Shown: piece by piece, positions 43,081 to 54,469 of the stretch | Numbering within the stretch: position 1 is the first letter of the stretch | How the letters are laid out: each line of letters opens with the position of its first letter | NCBI GenBank assembly: GCA_934045075.1 | Contig: OW203729.1 | Location: 11,414,704 to 11,478,703 of the forward strand | Direction: 5' to 3' | DNA: 64,000 bases | DNA from: Yponomeuta sedellus | Lineage: Eukaryota > Arthropoda > Insecta > Lepidoptera > Yponomeutidae | Notes under the pieces: generated by a model | Databases searched by the model: none | What the model was told of the DNA's origin: nothing | What the model saw: only the letters and a program-made list of their open reading frames with translations | Program-made: the position numbers and the translations under genes

Positions 43081-43906
43081 TAATCATTTAATTTCACTTA
43101 CGCATCCGGGGCTAGTCTCTTTCCATTACAACGCAAATTGGCTACAAAAGAGACGGAAGGCCAAAGCCAGACCTCGCCGACCCCACACTCTTCCTGTATT
43201 TGTCTTCCTATGCCGTAGGGCCTGCCGCTCCCTAATCGGACTTTTTAGTCATAAAAGTGTAACTCTTAGGCACTGTTTAAATCGTCCTTTACTGACGCAC
43301 AGGCCTTTGATGATGGCCAAATTAGCGTCAACAGTCGAGACACTGAATAACGTCAAACAAAGTCCCCTCCGATCACAAGCGCCGCAGGGGCGGAAGTGGG
43401 GTTGAAAACTGGCCCTTTTTTAATTTTTCCGCTCGTAACTACTCGTAATTTTTACACAAAGTAATTCAGAAAAATAGAAATAATTCAGATTAACTCACTT
43501 TATCACATTACCATCAAGCACAACTAGAAAACGTAGCTAGACCGTTAGAGTACTTCGGAGCAAAAGGCAACGGGGAAGTAGTAGCAACAAAATGTTATAT
43601 CACTGAAATATAAATGCTACACTAACAAGAGGTTTATTGTATTCTAACAATCTGTTAGGATTGAATAATTTAACAGCTGTCAGTTGTTTTTTGTATGCAT
43701 TTTGGCGAACTGACCCCGTCTTCGCTTACCATCAGGCGTCACGGGGGTCAAGCGTATCCTGTCCTACTTAAAAAAAAACTGCCAGTTGCTAATATTAGTA
43801 CATCTTGTAAGCGTAGTAGAAAACAGGTACAATCATAAAAGTAATGCTGATGATATTATCAACCTGTTGACAACACTGCTATAGACCTCTTCATGTTCAC
43901 ACGAAA
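43081..43906. other. Stretch without genes
   Basis: TTTAACAGCTGTCAGTTG at 43669 resembles the arm of the MITE at 47730-47861. The frame at 43064-43402 overlaps the SINE head, has no domain and uses a non-ATG start. Confidence 0.4.
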
Positions 43907-44095
43907 GAAGTGATCGTGGCCTAGTCGAACCGAGTGATTTGAATCTGTCACTTGAGTTAAGTAACAACAGATGCGGTCGTGTACAGAAAGAGTGATCGTC
44001 CCGTGACTACCGCTAGTGCCATTATTTCCGAGCGCTTCCGTGATTCACAAGGCAAGTTGAGGCGTTGGTGCCTGCTGTTATGTAATTGCCGTTGT
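43907..44095 (+). mobile_element. 5S rRNA-derived SINE, 3'-truncated, diverged
   Basis: GATCGTGGCCTAGTCGAACC, GAGTTAAGTAACAACAG, GTGATCGTCCCGTGACTACC and GGCGTTGGTGCCTGCTG follow the family head and mid-body. After ATGTAATTGCCGTTG it gives way to a T run and unrelated sequence. Confidence 0.8.
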
Positions 44096-44556
44096 TTTTT
44101 TTTTTTAATATTTATTTATTTAAAGTAAGAAAAAAAAATACATTCAATAATGCCTCCCATCCCCCGAAACCGACAAGGTTTATTTGTCGATTGGGTTTAG
44201 TTGTCACCAGCTTAACATGTTGTTGGAAATAGTATAATAAAAGTGCTATGCTCGGCAAATAGCTTGAACCAACTCAGAATGAGCTTGCGATATACGCGCA
44301 AGAGCAAACATATTCAATTTTAGTCATTGTTGTTAGTTTTAGTCAAACTTGAGTCTATAGAAGTCCGACTCACATCACAACGTCGCCCGCCAACTAAAAA
44401 CGAAATGAGACCAAGCGATGTCAAACGCTTTTGGTCAAGCCACCTGTCGAGCATTGTAATACTTAGAGGTTAACGCGCGTGCACTGTAGTCCGCTATAAC
44501 TTTGCCTGGACATATGGCTCGATGCCTATAATAAGGCGTACATATTATATACTCAG
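44096..44556. other. Stretch without recognisable genes
   Basis: Begins with a run of about 14 T. 44420-44556 is probably LINE 3' UTR belonging to the adjacent minus-strand pseudogene. Confidence 0.4.
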
Positions 44557-45600
44557 CTAAATCCTACCTAGCCGATCGGCCTCGCAGTTTTGCGAGCCGT
44601 CGGGTAGGTAAAATTTTTTTAGAATCTGCTTACATTTGTTGGGATTTATACGTAGGTTGACAACAACATCAGCTGGTAACTGGTTTAATATGTCACGTAA
44701 CAAGTACTCCGAGGTTCGCGTGCCATACACGTTGTTCGAGCGTGGTAGTACATAAGTTTGTAGGTATGTTAGATTTCGTAGGTTACTCGGTCTGCACCGT
44801 TTTACTAATAAGCTGATGTTATTAACTTCCTCCATAATAATTGACATTTTTATTTTGTTTTGTATTGATAATACATTACAGTATTGGAAAAGTCCTTCTT
44901 CATTAGCCATAAACTTAGTTTTAATTTTAGGCGGTACTTTAGGCGCCTGAGCTGAAGGTTGTAAACATTTTCAATGTAGGTTTTATAGGTTCGTCCATAG
45001 CTGCTTTGACTGTAACTGATAATTGAGTCACCCAGCGATAGTATAACATCCTTAATGTTTTATACGGCATTTTATATTTGATTATTTGCAGTCTGGACAA
45101 TAATGACCTGAGTTTTCGACATACATAGTCTATATGAGGCTTTCAGTTGTAAATCTATTGTCTATTATAGTGCCCAAGTACATATGCTCTGCAACCATTT
45201 CGAGTTTTTGGCATTTACAGTTGGAAACAAAGGCAGTGTGAAAACATTGGTGCGAATGTGAGATTATAGATGGTTCGGTCGAGTATTTTACGTGTAACAG
45301 TTTGGTTTTTTGACCATTTATCACTAGTCCCACATCGTGTGCCCACATGCACAATATGTTATAATTATATTGCATCTGTTTCTGGGCATTTTCAAGGTTC
45401 TTATCAGCGGTGATCAGGCAGGTGTCATCTGCAAACTGGTACACAGACCCTCCCATGAGTACATTACACATATCATTAACATAAGTAAGATATTCGGTTG
45501 GACCGGTTATTGACCCTTGGGCCACGCTCTCTTCTGTCAAAAACCATTTACTAAATTTGCTGTCAATATTGACAGCAGTGTATCTATTACTATGATATGC
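44557..45600 (-). pseudogene. 5'-truncated LINE, reverse transcriptase second half, broken
   Basis: From 45540 downward one frame reads VAQGSITGPTEYLTYVNDM, VYQFADDTCLITADKNL (the catalytic FADD box), CMWAHDVGLVINGQKTKLLH and HMYLGTIIDNRFT. The middle 45129-44911 is frameshifted and has stops but still gives LLSRLQIIKYKMPYKTLR-type sequence. The last frame (44910-44557) reads MANEEGLFQYCNVLSIQNK, NNVYGTRTSEYLLRDILNQL and ends at a stop. Upstream catalytic motif A and the endonuclease are missing. The family differs from the full-length LINE at 35.6 kb; I would place it loosely near CR1/Jockey. It abuts a 5'-truncated SINE at 45607. Confidence 0.8.
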
Positions 45601-45606
45601 TTTTAT

Positions 45607-45784
45607 TAAGCCATGTCAGAGGCCCTATGGGCGGCTTGATAAGTTCTGAAAGTAAGGCCCCCCACTGTCTTACAATCCTCCATCAACCCGTACTTCGAAC
45701 CTTGTGGTGCAGTATGGCCTTAACTTCCTGCGATGCAGGAAGAGACCCGTGCCCCAGTAGTGGGGACATACAAGGGTTGATATC
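45607..45784 (+). mobile_element. 5S rRNA-derived SINE, 5'-truncated
   Basis: Begins TTAAGCCATGTCAGAGGCC, continues GGCGGCTTGATAAGTTC, CTTACAATCCTCCATCAACC and the tail GTGCCCCAGTAGTGGGGA, AAGGGTTGATATCG. The 5S-like head is absent, as expected for incomplete reverse transcription. Confidence 0.85.
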
Positions 45785-46314
45785 GATGTTCACGCCCCCT
45801 TTCACGGCCCACGCAACCTCTTTTTGGGAGCAAGCGGCCTGCATCGTCGGACCATCTGGATCAACGGGCACTATGCTGAAAACCGAGCTATCCGAAAATA
45901 ATTACGGTAACATTTCTAACATGATGTATATTTAATTTGTGTGGTAATAAAGACTAGATACCTCTTTCCACAACGAAGGGCAGGTTTATATTTTTACATA
46001 AAATTATTATTGTATGTATAGGAAAGTGAACAACTTTTAATGATTCGCAATATACATATCCTAACGAATAAATCCGCGGTAGTTTAATAGACCCATTTTG
46101 TACTTACCGTGGTAACGCAAAACCTATATTTTTTATATTATATCGGGGTAACACTTACAATAAATTCACTTTTATTTAACTTAATGCTTTGATAATTTTT
46201 TTTTTGTGAACAACAAAATAACTAAAATGCAATTTGATTATTGGAAAAGGTTAAACTTCAACAACAATTACCCTGTAGAGCTAGTTACAAAGCATTCTAT
46301 ATACGTCCTACTGT
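45785..46314. other. Stretch without recognisable genes
   Basis: AT-rich; no supportable features. Confidence 0.45.
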
Positions 46315-46575
46315 AGTTCACATGCCTTTTCTCGAAGAGATCGTATGTTTACCTCGGATTGACAGTTTCAAGCGCCGAGGTACGGGAACAGGCACTCAGG
46401 TTTCCTCACGATGTATGTGAAGGAATACAAGATACATCAGCAAGAGGTATTCCTACTATAACTACCTACACAAACTAAACGTTACTCAGAAAACAAAGTC
46501 CAATGACTTCTGGCATTAGAACCCACGACCTTTCGAATGAGCGGCCGGCGTTCAACCGCTCCGCTCCCATCGCTC
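46315..46575 (-). mobile_element. tRNA-derived SINE (family T)
   Basis: On the minus strand: GATGGGAGCGGAGCGGTTGA (A-box region), GGTCGTGGGTTCTAATGCC (B-box region), GTCATTGGACTTTGTTTTCTG, then CTTCACATACATCGTGAGGA, AACCTGAGTGCC and CTCGGCGCTTGAAACTG, ending CACTACAGTAGGACG-like. Motif order equals the other copies; the B box is mutated. Confidence 0.7.
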
Positions 46576-47040
46576 TAATAAAACTAGTTACGTACGTCTT
46601 TAAACCTTTGAGTTACATTTTACAAACGAGCTTCGTCTGTTTGCCATCATAATGAAAACGAGATCGTTGATTGTTGCTCGCCAGACTTACAGTTCGTTAG
46701 GCTCAGTAGGTACAGTAGACAGCATATCTACCTTTGCATGCGTGCACTCTTATCAGATATGTTAAGGGCGACTATGCAACAAAAAGGTAGACGCATGATG
46801 GTGGATGCTCTTTTCAATAAAACCAGCTGTGTTCCAATTCGCAGATGTCCTAAAAGTCCGAGCTGTGTTGTAAGTCTGCTGTGTGCTATGTCTCAGCTAC
46901 ATTCAGTCTCAGCTCATTGCCCTGCATTAGACTTGGCACTGGACAGCTGCAGCTGCGACAACTGCTGCTTTAGGTAAAGCATTTCTGGAAAACTCTCATT
47001 TAGACCTGTTAAAATAAATTACTTTCACACAAGACAATCA
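46576..47040. other. Stretch with a repeat piece shared with 53750
   Basis: GACAGCATATCTACC ... GCGTGCACTCTTATCAG ... AAGGGCGACTATGCAAC at 46716-46785 parallels GACAGCACATTTAGG ... TGTGCACTCTAATCAG ... AAGGACGATATTGCAAA at 53750-53825, so it is an interspersed repeat. The Cys-rich frame at 46738-46974 starts inside it and is not called. Confidence 0.45.
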
Positions 47041-47175
47041 CATGACCCGATCCCAAACTAGAATAACCTGTGCCTTGGTAACCACGTATAGACTACAAGG
47101 ACAATCATGGAACTACACCCAGACAGAGGCTATTTGCACAAATCAAGTACGGTGGCCTCCAGTGGGAATCGAACT
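47041..47175 (+). repeat. Short repeat shared with 35070-35185
   Basis: CCCAAACTAGAATAACC, GGTAACCACGTATAGA, CACCCAGACAG and a tRNA-B-box-like GGGAATCGAACTTAC near the end. It may be a SINE relative in part. The region 47176-47729 shows nothing further. Confidence 0.5.
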
Positions 47176-47729
47176 TACAACCTTTGTTTGGTTAAGAAAT
47201 TATGCTCACAAAAACACGACAGTCTGAGGTCAATAGCTTGATCTTTGTGTGCTCTGCTAGCATATAAATAATTACGATGAAGGAGTTTTCTACGTGGGAT
47301 TTTTTTAAAATGTTATTTGGATTCCAACGCTAAGTTCTCAGCGACGAAAACCTATCTGCGGTGTACCAGAATCATGTAAAATGCATGACACTACCATACG
47401 GGAGCTCTTGCATTGCATGAATTGCATCTCGACAATTTCACTGGAAAATATAAATCGGTTTCACTTCCATTCCATTTTAGATTGGTTTCATTACAAAATA
47501 CATTTATTTATTTCATGCAAAGACGTTTTATATTATTTTTAACACACAGGAACTTTTTTTCACACATACCTACCTAATGTAATTAAAGTACGTTACATAG
47601 TTGCTACAAACCTTTAATAGGTAGAGAAGACAAACGGTGTTATAGTAAAGTCTTTCCCTTTACCACAAACTAGTTAAACTGCATTTTTGGAGAGATTTAA
47701 GGAATCGAGATTTATAAATAAGACTGTTA

Positions 47730-47861
47730 CCCCCGGTTTCTGGTACAATAATAACCGTTAATCTATTGTTAACAGCTGTCAGTTGGCAAAAGTGCATACA
47801 AAAAAAATTGTCAGCTGTTAACAGTAGATCAACAGATTATTAGTATACGAGAAACTGGGGG
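47730..47861. mobile_element. MITE, 132 bp, with long inverted repeats
   Basis: The left arm CCCCCGGTTTCTGGTACAAT ... CTATTGTTAACAGCTGTCAG (47730-47783) is complementary to the right arm ending GAGAAACTGGGGG (about 47809-47861) with a handful of mismatches. Parts of the arm recur near 43669 and 60838. The short loop leaves no room for a gene. Superfamily unresolved, as no clear target duplication is seen. Confidence 0.75.
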
Positions 47862-47994
47862 TTGACGTTTACCGCTTTTAGAAACTTTAAACTATCTTTA
47901 TTCCCTACTTGCATACTTGCAGGTTTTTATTTAATATTCGAGTGACGACTGTATTTTTCTTTAATTATAAGTCCTTTCGTTATAAGTATCCGTC

Positions 47995-48085
47995 ATGGGC
48001 ACGCGTGGAAATTAAGCCCATACTCTCTCTCTCTGAGAGAAAAAACCTGTGCCCTCCAGTGGGACGTTTATAACCTATATTAAAA
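47995..48085 (+). repeat. Family T SINE tail fragment
   Basis: GGGCACGCGTGGAAATTAAG, CCCATACTCTCTCTCTCTG and CCTGTGCCCTCCAGTGGGAC match the tail at 34950-35055. No head is seen. Confidence 0.6.
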
Positions 48086-48716
48086 AAAGTCCTCTAAGAA
48101 AAAGCAAGCGAGGGAAGCAAAATGTGATTACGCGCTTCGTTGGGGCCGTTACTTTGTTTCTTACTTGTAAGTAACTTGCTTTTGGACTTCGCTGCGGGAA
48201 ACTTAATAATTTTCATTAATATTCAGAACAAACAGTTTTCACTTGGAGCATAGTGTGGGTTTTGCTCAGTAAAAATCATGAACATTAAACCCGACCTTAT
48301 TGCTTGCCATGTAGTGCGAAGTTCTGGATTTTCAACGAATTTGGTAAATTACTACGGATGTAAATACTTTTTGTTGTCCTGAAATTCATACTGACTGTAA
48401 CTTTTCAACTACTAAAACCACATATTATTTTAAATCTCTTCATTTGTTCCTTATTAGCAAAAAATAACGAACGAAATTAACTAGACTAAAAGACCATGTT
48501 ATTTCTTTTAGCTTTAGGTAAATCATGAATATGGTAAGATTAGCCTAGTCCTGAAACTGAAACAGCGTTATCGTCGATAACAAGGGAGTAATCCCTTGTT
48601 ATCGACGGGGGCATTACCAACAAAACAAGTAACTTCTGAACTCTAAAAAAAGTATTTTTTACCTTTTTTGTGTATTTGGAGTTAGGAATGAAGTGGCTGA
48701 ATTTAGTAAATAATGA
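48086..48716. other. Stretch without genes; perfect hairpin at 48572-48607
   Basis: CGTCGATAACAAGGGA (48572-48587) and its exact complement (48592-48607) are separated by four bases. Nothing else is supported. Confidence 0.5.
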
Positions 48717-49060
48717 AGACATATATAAACTCACGCCTGTGTCCCGGAGGAGTATGCAGAGACCAAGGTCTGTCACTTGCTACAATCCAGCCAGATCTCT
48801 CTAGTTTTATCAACATTGGATTGTTTTGGATAGGCACTCGAAATATGTCCGCCTGTTACGTCTCTTACCGGCCTTTCCACCCACATTCGCTCGATATATT
48901 TCTTTCGACAATCTCTCTTCCTTCTAACCCCAGATTAATTTATTTCATTAGTCTGAGCTTCATCCTCCCCATGTCCAAACCAACGCAAATCTTATTTCTC
49001 ATTTGTACTCATTATATTTTTGAGTTCATAACGTTTTCTGCACTATTTGTCATTTTAAGT
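48717..49060 (-). pseudogene. LINE C-terminus and 3' UTR, degenerate (first of two)
   Basis: Minus-strand pieces such as GVRRKRDCRKKYIERMWV, RPVRDVT and TDLGLCILLRDTG match the very end of an RTE-type reverse transcriptase protein, broken by stops and shifts. The final GGTCTCTGCATACTCCTCC box corresponds to the GGTCTCTGCCTACCCC box of the next copy. Confidence 0.55.
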
Positions 49061-49068
49061 AACACACA

Positions 49069-50000
49069 TAAACATAAGTTAAATTCACCCCTGTATCGCT
49101 GGGGGTAGGCAGAGACCAGGGTCTTCCACTTGCTACGATGCTGACAGATCACCTTCGCTTCTTCAACGTTCATAAGTCGTTGCATGCACGCATGCCGGTT
49201 CCGGGTACTTTTTATCTTTCCCTTTGCTAAAACATCCCCTATCTGGTCGATAAAATAAAAATAACATTATAATGCCAAAACAAATAATATTAATAGAACC
49301 TAACCAAATAAATCGCTTTGACCCTAGCCACGTTGCCGCGCTGCACAGCGAGAGAAATCCTTCGGCGCAGATATGCCCCCAGAGCGAAAGTCCATGCCAT
49401 GGTCCCTTGATCGAGGCCCAGTTCTCTTATAAAAGCTTCATCGACATTTTATGTTTCCCTTTGCTAATACTAAATACGGGATTATTTGGTCGAAATATGT
49501 CCTAATGTCTACAGCATTAATCTTACTTTCCTGTTTCTTCTGACATACCCATGTCTTGCTACCATACATAAGTGAGGCAGCACTCCATTATGTAGAGCCA
49601 ATCTAGTTCTTTTGAAGACGTTTCGGCTCCTCACGAAAGAGCGTTTACACTATTTCCGCTGTTAATCTTATTTCTATATCTCCTTCAGACTTTCCATTCC
49701 TCGTAAACAGGCTTCCCAAAAAGATAAACTCTTTCACTTATTCCACTCTTTTATCTCTAATCATTATCTCGTACTCTGTATTTTCATTACCTTTTCCGAA
49801 AACCATTAGTTTCGTCTTACTTATATAAATGTTCATTTCATTTCTTTTAAATGCCTAATCCATTACTGTTATTTGTTTCTACTTGTCTTCGACCGACCAT
49901 GCGAACAAATCCTAATCGTCGTCGTATAACAAGTATTTGGCAAGTAGCTCGCCTATCATAATCCCACAGTCACTGTTTTTCAAGTCAGTCAGGCAATAAT
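49069..50000 (-). pseudogene. LINE reverse transcriptase C-terminal half, degenerate (second of two)
   Basis: On the minus strand, from about 49935 down: LLYDDD (a degenerate YADD), DLFAWSVEDK, then SKTKLMVFGKGNENTEYE, IMIRDKRVE, VKEFIFLGSLFTRNGKSEGD. Past many stops it ends MQRLMNVEEAKVICQHRSK, WKTLVSAYP. I recall this pattern from a common lepidopteran LINE family. It lies in tandem with another C-terminal copy (48717-49060) in the same orientation. No product is possible. Confidence 0.7.
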
Positions 50001-50756
50001 CAGGCAATCATGACAATAATCAAAAAACAGCTATTTGCATTATTCTTCTTTAAGTATTTTTGTTTCATTAAATATTTTTATTGAGTTAAGAAAGGAAGGA
50101 GATCTGGAAGACCAAAGATAAGATATCATGGCTACACAACTTACGGCATTTTTTTTAATATAGTACCGGTTCCTTATTAGTACTGGCAGCCATGAAAAGA
50201 AAGATAGCCGAATTAGTTGCCAACCTCTTATAGGATACTAAACAAAAAAGAAGAAAAGCAAAAAAGATGTTTTATTAAATAAACGATATTCTGCTGGATC
50301 CGTCGACTCCGCGGATCTGACTACGTTCTGCGGTCATCAGCACGCTTAATAAATATCATAAGTTACAGGGCTCGGGACATTTGAACAGGAGTTTATATAT
50401 TATAATTATTCGTCCATTGTATCGTCCAACAAAAAAAAAATGTAGACTAAAATTTATAAGATTGGAGAAAAAAATATCCAAAACTAACGTTGATGTAACA
50501 ATAACATTTAAGTTCAGATTCCATTACTTATCGTTAATGACGTTAGGAACAAGGTGGTCAATAAATACTGAGCAGACATTTAAATTTAGGGGGCTGTGAC
50601 ATTAAACTATACGATGTTCATTTTGTAAGATCATTTGCTTGATTTATACTAGGAGAAATAAAACAAAAATGCTAACAATTTGAAACGTTCGCTTCTTGAG
50701 ATTTATTGATAATTGGCTCTGAAGAAACGGTTTCCATTCTGTACACCCTGTATCGA
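50001..50756. other. Stretch without recognisable genes
   Basis: AT-rich; the frame at 50381 has no domain. Confidence 0.45.
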
Positions 50757-50846
50757 TATCGATATCAACCCTGTATGTCCCCACTGCTGGGGCACGGGTC
50801 TCTTCCTGCATCGCAGGAGGTATAGGCCATACTCCACCACACCCTG
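50757..50846 (-). repeat. SINE tail fragment
   Basis: On the minus strand GTGGTGGAGTATGGCCTA, CCTGCGATGCAGGAAGAGAC, GTGCCCCAGCAGTGGGGA, CAGGGTTGATATCG, i.e. the last 85 bp of the 5S-type SINE with a GATATC-rich end. Confidence 0.75.
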
Positions 50847-52737
50847 TATGTAACACTCTAAATAACCGTAGTAAAGTTCGTGACGCTATTTGGCGCAAAT
50901 CTTTAGGTTAAATAAAGAAAGACACAAGGCCAGCACGGCTCGGTCGGACAATGCGCTCGTGCGACGGCGCAGCCGCCGCCGCCGCCGCCGCCCCCATCAC
51001 GCCTTTTAGCGCCTCACTCTCGTGGAAGATTTACGACTATTTATTATAATAATAATGGCATCTGTTGACTGCTGTGCTGACGCTCACCCGATTTCCATAC
51101 CGAACGCTCTTAGAATTCTTATGGACTTTTTATTGTTATCAGCAACGGAACGTTCCGCCCATTCATAACGCGTCGGTCCTCGCATTCTAGTTATTTGTTC
51201 GCTACCTTCTAAGGCACCGTAATAACAAGGAACCTCTCGATGAAAATAACGAGTCAGTTGGCAATTGACCCTCTTGGGATCTGTACTCTAGTTTGAATTT
51301 CAATAGAACTAACAAGGTGACTCCTAGCCTGTGACTGTGAGTTGATACAAGTTGAAGTTCTTATTGTGAAATGTAGATGATGTTTTGAAACTAATAGGCA
51401 CTACAAACCTCCATCGAGAAACAGAGTCTTACATTCTAGTGCTTGAGTTGTTGTCTATAAACTCATAGAATTATAACAACGTTTCGAGGCAACTCGCTCT
51501 TACCTACTCTAGACTGAACTCACCATTGTCTACTCTAGGTAAAAGATTTTGAACAATCAATAGAACAATAATATATCAAATCAATATATTGAGGGGCTCC
51601 ATGCAGTAGCTAGAAATATTACAGATTTTTTTTTGCAAAAAGTGCAAAATCAATCTCTCAATCATGGTAATAGTGATTTTTAGGATCCATAACCTAGGAT
51701 TACGGATTTGAGACCACGTCCATAGCATTTGTACCAAAAATGGCCGATTTTAGCATAAATGCTATGTAAAACTATTTTGGAAGTAGTTATGCTACCCACA
51801 GCAGGTTTTCCAGGTTCCTAGTTTAGGGCACTGTAACCATAATTGTTACCTCGTTTTTCAATAAAGTTTTCTCATTTCATTTCATTATAGTCCTTAGTGC
51901 TTTGTTCTAGTTTCACGACTTATGTTAATCATTGAGAAATTAGTCTGATATTTTTGCGAAAACGATCTGTAATGGTGCCGCTAGTGGTATTGCATAGAAA
52001 CCCTTAATGTAAAGATGAACATTATACTAGGTAAACCCAACCCTTTTTCCTGCAAGAAATGAGATTATATCTACATTCTGCCAAGATGCAATAATAGACT
52101 AATTTAATGTTGCCGATAACCCTTTATCCGGTCAAGACATACCCAACACAGAAGAACCTAATACAATATATCACGATATAACATATTATTGTATTGCGTA
52201 TTCAGGTAATACCTAGTTAGATTTTCAGTGATAATGTTCCCACATGTTCGCTCCGCTACGCTACACGCTTCGTCGCACCTATATTTTTGATGTCGCAGAT
52301 TGAGTGATGCATAATTTTAGGTGTTTTTACCATTTGGTATTTCAAATGTAAGCTTTGGACAAAAGTACTTTTGACTGATTTTAGCAGTCAAAACTAGTTT
52401 TGACCGTTTAAGAGTTTTGACTGTCACACATACATTTACATACCTAAATAAATAAATAACTTCCATACAACACATACTCGTACACTTTGCTGATCCCAAA
52501 CTTGGGTGATGCCAAAATAGACAGCGAGTCCACTTTCATGTTGTAATGTAATCTAAATCACTCTATCTATTATCATGAACATCCCACTTCTTCCCACGGG
52601 TATAGGTTTTTGCCCCCATTACGCCATCTTTCGGAGTCTCTCGCCATCGCCATTCGCATCCATGGGCCGTTTGGTCACATTGTCCGATCATCGGGCTGTC
52701 AGCCTACGCGTCCGGTTCTTGGCCACCATTCAATTAC
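50847..52737. other. Long stretch with one GC-rich patch, no confirmed gene
   Basis: 50935-51030 is CpG-rich, containing a (GCC)n run near 50970-50992, unlike its surroundings. An ATG at 51055 opens only 37 codons (MASVDCCADAHPISIPNALR). A possible retroelement tail (TTTTTCAATAAAGTTTTC plus TTTCA repeats) lies at 51860-51895. Otherwise nothing is supported. Confidence 0.4.
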
Positions 52738-52975
52738 TGCTCTTCTTCTTCTTCAGGCTATATTAGTCCACTGCTGGACATAGCCCACCCCTAATGAGCA
52801 CCATAGCACAAGTTTGTGGCATCATTGGGGGGTAATGCCCATAATCCCCACGCTGGGCATGCGGGTTGGGGATCGCAGTTTGGTAAAATTGTACTGCAGG
52901 GGGCGCTGCTGCCCACCCCCCGGTTTTTGTCCCTTAGTCGCCTTTTACGACACCCGCCCGCGGGAAGAATTACTG
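52738..52975 (-). repeat. Noncoding retroposon with RTE-type tail
   Basis: On the minus strand: TTCTTCCCGCGGGCGGGTG, CGTAAAAGGCGACTAAGGGA, GGGGTGGGCAGCAGCGCCC, CATGCCCAGCGTGGGGATTA, then GCTATGTCCAGCAGTGGAC, TAATATAGCCTGAAG and an AAG run. The last 45 bp match the end of the RTE LINE fragment at 26920-26965, the rest does not. It is either a non-autonomous partner or a diverged LINE 3' UTR. Confidence 0.6.
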
Positions 52976-53267
52976 CTATTACTGCTTGCTAGCAAATAAT
53001 TCGTATAAAACTTTAAGGCTACAACTTGAATTCTACATAAAAAGTCGTGCGACAGCCAAAATCTGTATTTTGAACGCCATGCTAGATTGAATTCGAATGA
53101 GAAAATAAATGTCTAATGACTCTGTCGAGTTATCTTATTTTAAAGCTACAAATGTCTAAGCCTTCGAATATTTTGCGTCTACGCTTCCAATTCGCACGGG
53201 AGAGAATCGGCTCCCTGATCCACCCGCCATCTTGCACTCTAATTAAATATTAATGAAACAGAACGAG
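52976..53267. other. Stretch without recognisable genes
   Basis: No supportable features. Confidence 0.45.
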
Positions 53268-53520
53268 TGGAAGCGGTGGAAGAGGACGCCGTCTTCTCAA
53301 TCGGCAGGTCGTGGTTTCGAATCCCCGCATTTACCAATGACTCCGTTTTCTAAGTTGTGTATATTTGTGAAGTTATAGTAGCAATATCACTCGCTAACTA
53401 TGAAGGAAAAGATCCTGAGGAAACCCTAGTGTCTGAAGTGTGAACATACCTCAGCCCTTGCTACGTACAATGGACAACTACGAGGATCGGAAGTGCGGAA
53501 ATCTTAGGTCTAATTAGTAC
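53268..53520 (+). mobile_element. tRNA-derived SINE (family T)
   Basis: GTGGAAGCGGTGGAAGAGG (A-box region), GTCGTGGTTTCGAATCCCCG (good B box), CCAATGACTCCGTTTTCTAA, CACTCGCTAACTATGAAGG, AAAAGATCCTGAGGAAACCC and CCTCAGCCCTTG, colinear with 6440-6670. The best B box of the family in this window. Confidence 0.75.
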
Positions 53521-54469
53521 GAGTAGGCATTTATGTGGTTTTCTATAATGCCATGAGAGATAAGAATTACTAATCGCGACAATCCTATTTCCTACATTAT
53601 AAATGTGAAAGTTTGGGTTAGGCACTGGGAACGGACTGAAATATAATGTAGGTGCTTATGTTAGTGTGACGTAATTCGAATGCATTAGTCAGCAGCATTT
53701 GAAGCTTCGGACCGTTCTTATAATAGAGATGTAAAGCGTGATGTACGGTCGACAGCACATTTAGGTACTTTCATAATTATGTGCACTCTAATCAGTTACT
53801 TTAAGGACGATATTGCAAAAAAATGTAAATGCGCTGCAGTTAACCGCATTATATTCAGTTACGTTTGCGACTAAAAGGTAAATTGATATGCCGGTGACTG
53901 TACCTAGTTCTTATTTTCGGAAGTTTATTTTCGCTTGATTTACGAAGATGTTGTCCGTGAATTTCACGAGTTATGGCCTCATGAGCTTGTATATACAAAC
54001 ATTCCTTGTTACACAATTTGATCGTTACCACTTACGTAGTTAAAGAATTTTTACAGCTTTCCTCCACCCACCTACACTATTATCATATTTCTTTCAGCTG
54101 AATTTCATTCGTGAAGCTTACTTACTTACTATTCGATTGGTCCTACTTTTTGAATTGAACTAATAGAGTTTGAATTAATAGAGTTTGATTGAACTCTTCG
54201 TGTACTTCTAGCTACGTCTATAATAAATATTAAAAAAATTGTATACAATTAAATTCAAATATATTAATTCATATATTTTTTATATAATAAATAAATTATA
54301 GTAATTTATTATAGTATCATCTTTGTATCTACTAATGAGACGATTTATTCAGCGTCCTGTGGCACCTTCACACACGATAGATAGGTGGAGTGACCACTGG
54401 GATGCTGCAGTGCTGTCAGTGCCTGGGGCATTATTTTTTAGATGGAGTAGGTTAGACCAGCACCTATAT
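53521..54469. other. Stretch with an unclassified repeat at 53740-53885
   Basis: The 53750-53825 segment pairs with 46716-46785 (see that entry). The rest is AT-rich without a gene. Confidence 0.4.

Noticed and set aside
43064..43405. 113-codon frame rich in Arg and Pro
   Set aside because: Starts in the SINE head without an ATG and has no domain; could be revisited if transcripts are found.
46738..46977. Cys-rich 79-codon frame resembling a small secreted peptide
   Set aside because: Its start is inside a repeat shared with 53750, there is no signal peptide, and no Cys spacing of a known family.
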